Below, in pieces: positions 1 to 5,450 of a stretch of 6,000 bases of DNA (positions are counted from its first letter, which is position 1; each line of letters opens with the position of its first letter). Origin of the DNA: an uncultured Coriobacteriaceae bacterium (GTDB lineage Bacteria > Actinomycetota > Coriobacteriia > Coriobacteriales > Eggerthellaceae); the NCBI GenBank assembly GCA_937937585.1, contig CALDCB010000021.1:1-6000 (forward strand), read 5' to 3'. Position numbers and translations under genes: made by a program. Below the pieces are notes generated by a model. That model searched no databases, was not told the origin of the DNA, and saw nothing but the letters and a program-made list of their open reading frames with translations.

Positions 1-554
1 TTCTCGATGATGGTCGTGCCCTTCGCCTTGACGGCACCCATCATGATGTTCTCTGTAGCACCCACGCTGGGGAAGTCGAGCGTGACGATAGCGCCATGCA
101 AGCCGGCCGTGCCGTCAGCACGGATATTGCCATGGTCGTTGTCGATTTTCACGCCAAGTGCCGCCAGACCAGACAGATGTTGGTCGATAGAGCGGGCACC
201 AATGTTGCACCCGCCAGGCATGGCCACAATTGCCTTGCCGAAACGTGTGATAAGCGGGCCAAGAATCGAGATGCTTGCACGCATCTTCGAAACGTACTCA
301 TAGGGAGTGACCCAGTTGCTCACCGTCTTGGTGTCGATGATGAGCTCATGCTCCCCATGAACAACGCAGGCGCCGAGCGTCTGGAGCACCTTGCACATGA
401 GCCTGACATCAGAGATATCAGGCACATTGCTGAGGTGATAGACGCCCGGCGCCATGACAGTTGCAGCCATGAGCTTCAAGGCTGAGTTCTTTGCACCCTC
501 GACGTGTACGGTACCGTGCAGCTTAGCGCCGCCTTCTACTTTGATCACGTCCAT
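1..554 (-). CDS. murA: UDP-N-acetylglucosamine 1-carboxyvinyltransferase (MurA), N-terminal 184 codons, cut by window edge
   Basis: MurA transfers enolpyruvate from phosphoenolpyruvate to UDP-N-acetylglucosamine in the cytoplasm, the first committed step of peptidoglycan synthesis, and is the target of fosfomycin. The frame opens with ATG at 554-552 (MDVIKVEGGAKLHGTVHVEG) and runs off the left edge without a stop, so about 184 of an expected 420 or so residues are visible. Family marks are GAKNSAL with the substrate-binding Lys22-Asn23, MRASI with Arg92, and PGGCNIGARSID, whose Cys116 matches the catalytic, fosfomycin-reactive Cys115 of E. coli. The motif SVGATENIMMGAVKAKGTTIIE follows at residues 163-184. 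The residue after Arg121 is Ser where Pro is usual (GARP). The start is supported by an AAGGAG ribosome site 7 nt upstream and by alignment with the E. coli N-terminus. The gene follows atpC after 14 nt with no visible terminator, so co-transcription with the atp genes is likely. Identity is very secure. Confidence 0.97.
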   Translation of the reverse strand, partial: MDVIKVEGGAKLHGTVHVEGAKNSALKLMAATVMAPGVYHLSNVPDISDVRLMCKVLQTLGACVVHGEHELIIDTKTVSNWVTPYEYVSKMRASISILGPLITRFGKAIVAMPGGCNIGARSIDQHLSGLAALGVKIDNDHGNIRADGTAGLHGAIVTLDFPSVGATENIMMGAVKAKGTTIIE

Positions 555-561
555 GAGTGCG

Positions 562-567
562 CTCCTT
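562..567 (-). promoter_or_regulatory. Ribosome binding site of murA
   Basis: AAGGAG on the minus strand, 7 nt before the murA ATG, is close to the ideal Shine-Dalgarno sequence. It starts 2 nt after the atpC stop codon, so a ribosome finishing atpC ends on top of it. This supports the ATG at 554 as the true start and suggests translational coupling. Confidence 0.85.
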
Positions 568-589
568 CTTAAGCGTTTACGGTCTTAAG
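568..589 (-). repeat. Paired CTTAAG palindromes at the atpC 3' end
   Basis: Two copies of the six-base palindrome CTTAAG (568-573 and 584-589) are separated by 10 nt, each followed on the plus strand by C. Because the unit is self-complementary, the mRNA could fold the copies into a 6-bp AU-rich stem with a 10-nt loop. The 3' arm overlaps the atpC stop codon and touches the murA ribosome site. Such a stem would be weak. A role in murA translation is possible, but chance is equally plausible. Confidence 0.35.
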
Positions 590-976
590 CTGGAGCTCGA
601 GCCATTCCTTCTGACCCTTGAGGTAGGCGGCAGCAGAGTCGCCTTCCGAAAGGGCTGCAAGTTCCTTCTCGACGCCAGCCAGCGTGGTTTGAACCTCGTC
701 GGCCTTAATCTGGGAAACCTCAAGAGCGTCGTTAGCAAGAACGATGACCTTGTTGTCATTGACCTGAGCATAGCCGCCGCTCAGAACAAACTCGTGCTTG
801 CCATCGGCCGCAGTGACGTTCACCACGCCAGCCTTGAGGGCAGAAACAAGCGGCTCGTGACGCTGCATCACGCCGAAAGAGCCAATCTCGCCAGGAAGAC
901 CCACATAGGTGGCCTCGCTTGCGAAAACGGTCTTTACCGGGGTGACGATCTCACAGGTAAGTGTGTTGTCCGCCAT
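569..976 (-). CDS. atpC: F1Fo ATP synthase subunit epsilon
   Basis: Epsilon is part of the central rotor stalk. It binds gamma and the c-ring and can inhibit ATP hydrolysis through its C-terminal helices. The 135-residue product has the usual length. The N-terminal beta-sandwich covers about residues 1-86 and carries the family pattern CEIVTPVKTVFASEATYVGLPGE followed by GSFGVMQRHEPL (residues 32-43). It closes with GGYAQVNDNKVIVLANDA (67-84). Residues 87-135 form the helical domain and are rich in Ala, Glu and Lys. The ATG at 976-974 has a GAGAGG ribosome site 8 nt upstream. The gene lies 33 nt after atpD, the longest gap inside this part of the operon, and that gap holds a UUCG-capped hairpin. 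murA starts 14 nt downstream. Gene order and motifs leave little doubt. Confidence 0.97.
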   Translation of the reverse strand: MADNTLTCEIVTPVKTVFASEATYVGLPGEIGSFGVMQRHEPLVSALKAGVVNVTAADGKHEFVLSGGYAQVNDNKVIVLANDALEVSQIKADEVQTTLAGVEKELAALSEGDSAAAYLKGQKEWLELQLKTVNA

Positions 977-984
977 AAGCCTGA

Positions 985-990
985 CCTCTC
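985..990 (-). promoter_or_regulatory. Ribosome binding site of atpC
   Basis: GAGAGG on the minus strand lies 8 nt before the atpC ATG and just 5 nt downstream of a predicted hairpin that encloses the atpD stop. It supports the chosen start and independent initiation of atpC rather than simple read-on from atpD. Confidence 0.75.
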
Positions 991-995
991 TTTAC

Positions 996-1015
996 GAGTG
1001 GGCCGAAGCCTACTC
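996..1015 (-). other. UUCG-capped RNA hairpin at the atpD/atpC junction
   Basis: In the mRNA the arms GAGU-A-GGC and GCC-C-ACUC pair around the loop UUCG, giving four plus three Watson-Crick pairs split by one A-C mismatch. The loop is closed by C-G, which makes the unusually stable C(UUCG)G tetraloop. The 5' arm contains the last atpD codon and its TAG stop (1012-1010), and the 3' arm ends 5 nt before the atpC ribosome site. No U-run follows, so it is not an intrinsic terminator. A role in setting epsilon output or in mRNA processing is inference. Confidence 0.5.
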
Positions 1016-2422
1016 AGCCAGCTTCGCGGCGCGCTCGCGCACGTCGTCGATGTCACTGGCATAACGGAAGCACTGCTCGGGCAGGTCGTCGCACTTGCCG
1101 TCGACAATCTCGGCAAAGGAGCGCACGGTGTCCTCAAGCTTCATGTAGACGCCGGGGTTGCCCGTGAACTGCTCGGCCACGTGGAAGTTCTGGGAGAGGA
1201 ACTGCTGAAGCTTACGGGCACGGTTGACCGTGAGCTTCTGCTCCTCAGACAGCTCGTCCATACCAAGAATGGCGATGATGTCCTTCAGGTCGGAGTAGGC
1301 CTGGAGGAGCTCCTGGACGGCGGTAGCCACGCGGTAGTGCTCCTCGCCGACGATCAGCGGATCGAGAGCGGAGGAAGAAGAGGCCAGCGGGTCAATGGCC
1401 GGGTAAAGGCCCAGAGACGCGATGGAACGCGACAGCGTGGTGGTGGCGTCCAGGTGGATGAACGTCGTGGCAGGTGCGGGGTCGGTAAGGTCGTCAGCAG
1501 GAACGTAGACGGCCTGAACCGAGGTGATGGAGCCGGTCTTCGTGGAGGTAATGCGCTCCTGGAGGTCGCCCATCTCCGTTGCCAGCGTGGGCTGGTAACC
1601 AACTGCCGAAGGCATACGACCGAGAAGTGCGGACACCTCGGAACCAGCCTGGGAGAAACGGAAGATGTTGTCGATGAACAGAAGCACGTCCTGGCCCTGA
1701 TCACGGAAGTACTCAGCCGTGGTCAGACCAGCAAGACCGACGCGCAGACGAGCTCCCGGGGGCTCGTTCATCTGACCGTAAATCATGCAGGTCTTGGCGA
1801 TAACGCCAGACTCGCTCATCTCGTTGTAGAGGTCCGTACCCTCACGAGTACGCTCGCCAACGCCCGTGAAGACGGACGTACCGCCATGGCCGAGGGCCAG
1901 GTTGGAAATGAGCTCCTGAATCAGAACGGTCTTGCCGACGCCAGCGCCGCCGAACAGACCAGTCTTGCCGCCACGGACGTAGGGCTCGAGCAGGTCGATG
2001 GCCTTGATGCCGGTCTCGAAGATCTCCGTGGAGGTGGAGAGCTCCTCGAAAGCAGGTGCCGGGTGGTGGATGGGATAGTAATCCGCAACCTCGGGCATCG
2101 GCTTGTTGTCGACGGGCTCACCCATGACGTTCCAGACGCGGCCGAGGGTCTGAGGACCAACGGGCATCTTCATGGGAGCGCCGGTGTCGACAGCCTCAAC
2201 GCCACGCTGCAGGCCGTCGGTGGACGACATAGCAACGGTACGGACGATGCCGCCCGGGCGGTGAGTCTCGACCTCGAGGACAGTGTGGATGTGGCCGACG
2301 GGGGTGTCCGCGTCAACCGTAAGGGCGTTGTAGATCGCCGGCATGCTGCCTTCGTCGAACTCGACGTCGACGACAGGGCCGATGATGCGGACGATGCGCC
2401 CGATGTTCTTGGTATCGCTCAT
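1010..2422 (-). CDS. atpD: F1Fo ATP synthase subunit beta (catalytic)
   Basis: Beta carries the three catalytic nucleotide sites of the F1 head, making ATP from ADP and phosphate as gamma turns, or hydrolysing ATP in reverse. The 470-residue product has the normal length. An N-terminal barrel (about 1-85) opens with GRIVRIIGPVVDVEF. The Walker A loop GGAGVGKT is at 158-165 with Lys164. The catalytic Glu190 and Arg191 sit in GVGERTREG. Walker B LLFID ends at Asp251, and the adenine-stacking Tyr340 is in LGLYPAIDPL. The C-terminal lever reads DELSEEQ (389-395) where many species have DELSEED. The ATG at 2422-2420 has an AAGGAAG site 8 nt upstream, encoded within the last codons of atpG; the genes are 3 nt apart. 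All catalytic residues are present, so the enzyme should be active. Confidence 0.99.
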   Translation of the reverse strand: MSDTKNIGRIVRIIGPVVDVEFDEGSMPAIYNALTVDADTPVGHIHTVLEVETHRPGGIVRTVAMSSTDGLQRGVEAVDTGAPMKMPVGPQTLGRVWNVMGEPVDNKPMPEVADYYPIHHPAPAFEELSTSTEIFETGIKAIDLLEPYVRGGKTGLFGGAGVGKTVLIQELISNLALGHGGTSVFTGVGERTREGTDLYNEMSESGVIAKTCMIYGQMNEPPGARLRVGLAGLTTAEYFRDQGQDVLLFIDNIFRFSQAGSEVSALLGRMPSAVGYQPTLATEMGDLQERITSTKTGSITSVQAVYVPADDLTDPAPATTFIHLDATTTLSRSIASLGLYPAIDPLASSSSALDPLIVGEEHYRVATAVQELLQAYSDLKDIIAILGMDELSEEQKLTVNRARKLQQFLSQNFHVAEQFTGNPGVYMKLEDTVRSFAEIVDGKCDDLPEQCFRYASDIDDVRERAAKLAE

Positions 2423-2425
2423 CGT

Positions 2426-3307
2426 CTATTCTTCCTTCTTCTGAGCCGCGGCGCCAGCGACGATCTCGGTGATCTCAGTAGTAATGGCGCCCTGGCGAGC
2501 ACGGTTGTACTGACGCTGCAGGGTATTGATGATCTCGGTCGCGTTATCCGTGGCCGACTTCATTGCCTTACGGCGGGCACCCTGCTCGCCTGCGGCCGAG
2601 TCGATCAGGGCATGGTAGACCATCGTCTCAACGTAAGCCGGCAGAAGCTTGCCCAAGACCGTTGCCTCATCGGGCTCGAAGTCAAAGGTAGCCTCAGCGG
2701 CAGAAGCACCGTTGGAGACGTTGCTCACGTCCACGGGCAGGAGCTGCTCGCAACGCAGGTCCTGGTCGGCGGCGTTACGCATGTGGTTGTAGTACACCAG
2801 CACCTCGTCCACCTGACCAGAGGCGTACTTGTCGCGCACGTAGGAAGCGATGCGGCTGGCCTCCTCGAAGGTGGGGTCTGCGGACAGGCCCGCAAACTTC
2901 ATCTCGGCGGAGACACCACGGTACCCGAAGTAACCGATGGCCTTCTTGCCACAGAGGATGTAGCTCGTCTCAATGCCCTGAGCGGCATAGGCGTGAGCCT
3001 GCTTCTCAGCAGCACGGAGAACCTGGGTGTTGAAGGCGCCTGCAAGGCCGCGGTCAGAAGTGACCACGACGAACAGAACGTTCTTCTTCTCAGGATGAGC
3101 CTCAAGAAGAGGATGCGAAGCCTCGCCGGCTTTGCCGGCGAGGTTTCCTAGCATCTCCAACATTGCCTCGGAGTACGGGGTCGCCGCCACGACACGTTCA
3201 GACGCCTTGCGGATCTTTGCCGTAGCCACCATTTCCATGGTGCGGGTGATCTGCTTGGTGGACTTGACAGAAGTGATGCGCTTCTTCATGTCGCGGAGGT
3301 TGGCCAT
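2426..3307 (-). CDS. atpG: F1Fo ATP synthase subunit gamma
   Basis: Gamma is the rotating central shaft that links the c-ring to the catalytic sites in the alpha3beta3 head. The 293-residue product fits the family. The N-terminal helix reads MANLRDMKKRITSVKSTKQITRTMEMVATAK, the segment that enters the head. The Rossmann-like core carries TSDRGLAGAFN (83-93). The C-terminal helix reads EQGARRKAMKSATDNATEI and then TTEITEIVAGAAA, the gamma signature. The protein ends in AQKKEE, a short charged tail beyond the usual Ala-rich end. Codons 55-63 hold a perfect 10-bp palindrome in the variable loop between helix and core. The ATG at 3307-3305 has AGGTG 5 nt upstream, inside atpA, and is 2 nt past the atpA stop. 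Identity is certain. Confidence 0.98.
   Translation of the reverse strand: MANLRDMKKRITSVKSTKQITRTMEMVATAKIRKASERVVAATPYSEAMLEMLGNLAGKAGEASHPLLEAHPEKKNVLFVVVTSDRGLAGAFNTQVLRAAEKQAHAYAAQGIETSYILCGKKAIGYFGYRGVSAEMKFAGLSADPTFEEASRIASYVRDKYASGQVDEVLVYYNHMRNAADQDLRCEQLLPVDVSNVSNGASAAEATFDFEPDEATVLGKLLPAYVETMVYHALIDSAAGEQGARRKAMKSATDNATEIINTLQRQYNRARQGAITTEITEIVAGAAAQKKEE
2431..2437 (-). promoter_or_regulatory. Ribosome binding site of atpD inside the atpG tail
   Basis: AAGGAAG on the minus strand lies 8 nt before the atpD ATG. It is made from the last Lys-Glu-Glu codons of atpG, so the charged C-terminus of gamma and the beta ribosome site are the same bases. This points to coupled translation of atpG and atpD. 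Confidence 0.75.
3121..3143 (-). repeat. Perfect 10-bp GC-rich inverted repeat inside atpG
   Basis: The arms CCTCGCCGGC and GCCGGCGAGG are exact reverse complements separated by AAA in the mRNA sense. Three more A-T or G-C pairs lie outside one A-C mismatch. The repeat encodes LAGKAGE (residues 56-62 of gamma), in the loop between the first helix and the core domain. Only three T residues follow on the plus strand and no U-run follows on the mRNA, so neither strand has a convincing terminator. It would form a very stable RNA stem within a translated gene. Confidence 0.7.
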
Positions 3308-3309
3308 GG

Positions 3310-4881
3310 TTACACCTGGCTTTCAGCGACGAACTGCTCGTGGTAAGCCTTGATGGCCTCAGCCATCTTAGCCTGGAGCTCGTCGGACACCTTGCCGGCC
3401 TTAATCTGAGCGTTGAACTCAGGATGGGTGGCATGGATGTTCTGAAGCAGACCATCGCGGAACGGAACAACCTGCTCAAGCTGGAGGTCGTCGGTGTAGC
3501 CCTTGGTGCCCGCGAAGATGGCGATAACCTGATCGGCAACGTCCATGGGGTTGTAACGAGGCTGCTTGAGCAGCTCGTACATACGCGAACCACGGGTCAG
3601 CTGATCCTGGGTAGCCTTGTCCAGGTCGCTGCCGAACTGCGTGAAGGCCTTGAGCTCGTCGTAAGCAGCAAGGTCCAGACGCAGGTTGCCGGCGAACTGC
3701 TTCATCGACTTGATCTGAGCCGAACCACCGACGCGGGACACAGAAATGCCCACGTCAACGGCGGGACGCTGACCCTGGAAGAACAGGTCGGTCTGCAGGT
3801 AAATCTGACCGTCAGTAATCGAAATCACGTTGGTCGGAATGTATGCAGAAACGTCGCCGGCCTGGGTCTCGATGACAGGCAGAGCCGTGAGCGAACCGGA
3901 GCCGTTCTCCTCGTTCAGCTTAACGGCGCGCTCGAGCAGGCGCGAGTGCAGGTAGAAGACGTCGCCAGGGTAAGCCTCGCGTCCCGGGGGACGGTCGAGC
4001 GTCAGCGACATCTGACGGTAAGCAACGGCCTGCTTGGACAGGTCGTCGTACACGCACAGAACGTGGCCGCCGGGGTTGTCCTTGCCAGCAGGCTTGCCGT
4101 CCTTGCCGTTGTACATGAAGTACTCGCCGATTGCAGCGCCAGCCATGGGGGCGATGAACTGCAGCGGGGCAGCGTCGGAAGCAGAAGCAGAAACGATGAT
4201 GGAGTACTCGAGAGCACCATGCTTCTCAAGCGTCTCACGAATTGCGGCGACCGTCGAAGCCTTCTGGCCAACAGCGACGTAGACGCAAATCATGTTCTCG
4301 TTCTTCTGGTTGATGATCGTGTCGATACCGACAGCGGTCTTACCAGTCTTACGGTCGCCAATGATGAGCTCGCGCTGGCCGCGGCCAATCGGGATCATCG
4401 CGTCGATAGCGAGCAGGCCGGTCTGAACGGGCTCGCAAACACCCTTACGGGCCATAACGCCGGGAGCCTTGAACTCGATGGGACGATAGCCCTCGACCTC
4501 AATGGGGCCCATACCGTCGATAGGCTCGCCAAGCGGGTTGACGACGCGGCCGAGCATGGCACGGGAGACAGGAATCTCAAGGATGCGGCCGGTCGTGTGG
4601 ACCTCGTCGCCTTCCTTAATAACGGCGACGTCGCCCAGAAGAACGGCGCCAACCTCATCCTCTTCCAGGTTCTGGGAAAGGCCGTAGACCTTCTTGCCAG
4701 TGCTGGCGCTCACGAACTCGAGGAGCTCGCCGGCCATAGCGTCCTGCAGACCCTCAATACGGGCGATGCCGTCGCCGACCTGGATAACCGTACCAACCTC
4801 ACGCGTATCAACCGTGGTGTTCAGCGAATCGAGCTGCTTCTTAAGGGCAGCCTCGATGTTCGCAGCGGTAATTTCCGCCAT
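3310..4881 (-). CDS. atpA: F1Fo ATP synthase subunit alpha
   Basis: Alpha alternates with beta in the F1 head, holds the non-catalytic nucleotide sites and supplies the arginine finger. The product has 523 residues, slightly longer than the common 500-515. The N-terminal barrel includes REVGTVIQVGDGIARIEGL (27-45). Walker A GDRKTGKT is at 175-182 with Lys181. VGQKAST and RPPGREAYPGDVFYLHSRLLERA follow. The arginine finger is Arg383 in VSRVGGSAQ. A 12-residue insert, DGKPAGKDNPGG (261-272), sits between the MYNGK helix end and the HVLCVYDDLSKQA strand, which abut in the E. coli and B. subtilis proteins as I recall them. The ATG at 4881-4879 shares one base with the atpH TAA stop. A strong GGAGGTGA site lies 6 nt upstream. 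Identity is certain. Confidence 0.99.
   Translation of the reverse strand: MAEITAANIEAALKKQLDSLNTTVDTREVGTVIQVGDGIARIEGLQDAMAGELLEFVSASTGKKVYGLSQNLEEDEVGAVLLGDVAVIKEGDEVHTTGRILEIPVSRAMLGRVVNPLGEPIDGMGPIEVEGYRPIEFKAPGVMARKGVCEPVQTGLLAIDAMIPIGRGQRELIIGDRKTGKTAVGIDTIINQKNENMICVYVAVGQKASTVAAIRETLEKHGALEYSIIVSASASDAAPLQFIAPMAGAAIGEYFMYNGKDGKPAGKDNPGGHVLCVYDDLSKQAVAYRQMSLTLDRPPGREAYPGDVFYLHSRLLERAVKLNEENGSGSLTALPVIETQAGDVSAYIPTNVISITDGQIYLQTDLFFQGQRPAVDVGISVSRVGGSAQIKSMKQFAGNLRLDLAAYDELKAFTQFGSDLDKATQDQLTRGSRMYELLKQPRYNPMDVADQVIAIFAGTKGYTDDLQLEQVVPFRDGLLQNIHATHPEFNAQIKAGKVSDELQAKMAEAIKAYHEQFVAESQV
3313..3317 (-). promoter_or_regulatory. Ribosome binding site of atpG inside atpA 3' end
   Basis: AGGTG on the minus strand lies 5 nt before the atpG ATG and overlaps the last sense codons of atpA. 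It is weaker and closer than the other sites in this operon, which fits coupled re-initiation across the 2-nt gap. Confidence 0.6.
4066..4101 (-). other. 12-residue Gly/Lys/Asp insertion in subunit alpha
   Basis: These 36 bases encode DGKPAGKDNPGG between the helix ending MYNGK and the Walker B strand HVLCVYDD. With the flanking Gly-Lys codons, GGCAAG occurs three times in 30 bases, twice as GGCAAGGAC (4099-4107 and 4078-4086) and once as GGCAAGCC. The pattern looks like in-frame expansion of a short repeat. The comparison with shorter alpha subunits is from memory. Confidence 0.55.
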
Positions 4882-5450
4882 TACTCTTCACCTCCGGTAG
4901 ATGCGGTCTTGAGCACCTGGCGAGCATGGTTGAGCTGCGTCTTGACGCTAGCGTCCATGCGCTTGCCGTGGGTGCTGATGATGAAGCCTCCCAGAATCGA
5001 GGCGTCGACGCTCTCGTTGAGGCGCACGCCATGACCAAGGTCGGCCGAAAGCTTCTTGCTGATAACGTCACGCAGATGGTCGTCGAGCGGCACGGCCGTG
5101 GTGACATCCACGACCACCATGTCGAGGGCCTTCTCCGCAGCCGCCTCATAAGCGACGGCAACACGGCCAAGGAGCTTCATGTCACCGCGCTCGGCCATAA
5201 CAGCCACGACGCTGACGACCTCCGGGGCAAACCCAGAGAAAGCATCCTTGACGAATGCCGACTTGTTCTCTGCAGGAACATTGGGGTTCTGCAGGAACTC
5301 ACGCACCTGGGAAGACTTGACGACAGCGACACGGACGTTCTTGATGTCCTCGATGTCCTCGAAGACACGGTCCGCCACCTGCGCAGCCTCAAGGAGGCAC
5401 TGGGCGTAGGTTGCTACCTCTTGCTTGACCAGAATGCGCTTAGTTGGCAT
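4881..5450 (-). CDS. atpH: F1Fo ATP synthase subunit delta
   Basis: Delta sits on top of the F1 head and binds the b-subunit stalk, holding the stator still. From the ATG at 5450-5448 the product is 189 residues (MPTKRILVKQEVATYAQ...), close to the family's 175-185. The N-terminal helical bundle, about residues 8-105, includes FLQNPNVPAENKSAFVKDAF (52-71). The C-terminal part carries the family signature SILGGFIISTHGKRMDASVKTQL (151-173). An in-frame GTG nine bases upstream (5459-5457) would add three residues. I prefer the ATG because GGAAG lies only 3 nt from the GTG, although its 12-nt distance from the ATG is long. The gene overlaps atpF by 11 nt (20 nt with the GTG) and its stop overlaps the atpA start by one base. 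Function is clear; the start is less so. Confidence 0.95.
   Translation of the reverse strand: MPTKRILVKQEVATYAQCLLEAAQVADRVFEDIEDIKNVRVAVVKSSQVREFLQNPNVPAENKSAFVKDAFSGFAPEVVSVVAVMAERGDMKLLGRVAVAYEAAAEKALDMVVVDVTTAVPLDDHLRDVISKKLSADLGHGVRLNESVDASILGGFIISTHGKRMDASVKTQLNHARQVLKTASTGGEE
4888..4895 (-). promoter_or_regulatory. Strong ribosome binding site of atpA
   Basis: GGAGGTGA on the minus strand, 6 nt before the atpA ATG, is the strongest Shine-Dalgarno match in the window. It is encoded in the last codons of atpH (Gly-Gly-Glu). High initiation here fits the need for three alpha copies per single delta. Confidence 0.85.

Noticed and set aside
7..485. Two plus-strand frames (98 and 129 codons) opposite murA
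   Set aside because: The minus strand encodes an unmistakable MurA with its catalytic motif throughout this stretch, and the plus-strand translations match nothing I recognise.
977..1009. A promoter or small gene in the atpD-atpC gap
   Set aside because: The 33-nt gap holds the hairpin and the atpC ribosome site only. It is too short for a separate gene, and no convincing -35/-10 pair is visible.
3121..3149. The atpG palindrome as an intrinsic terminator
   Set aside because: The mRNA strand has no U-run after the stem, and the plus strand has only three T residues before CC. It also lies in the middle of an intact gene.
557..3151. An 864-codon open frame on the plus strand opposite atpC, atpD and most of atpG
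   Set aside because: Its codons are exactly aligned with the three minus-strand genes, which happen to share one frame. A stop on the plus strand would need TTA, CTA or TCA in the genes, codons rarely used here. The translation is low-complexity Val/Leu/Gly/Asp-rich text with no recognisable domain.
3340..5034. A 564-codon open frame on the plus strand opposite atpA
   Set aside because: It is codon-aligned with atpA and arises from the same avoidance of TTA, CTA and TCA. No domain or ribosome site supports it.
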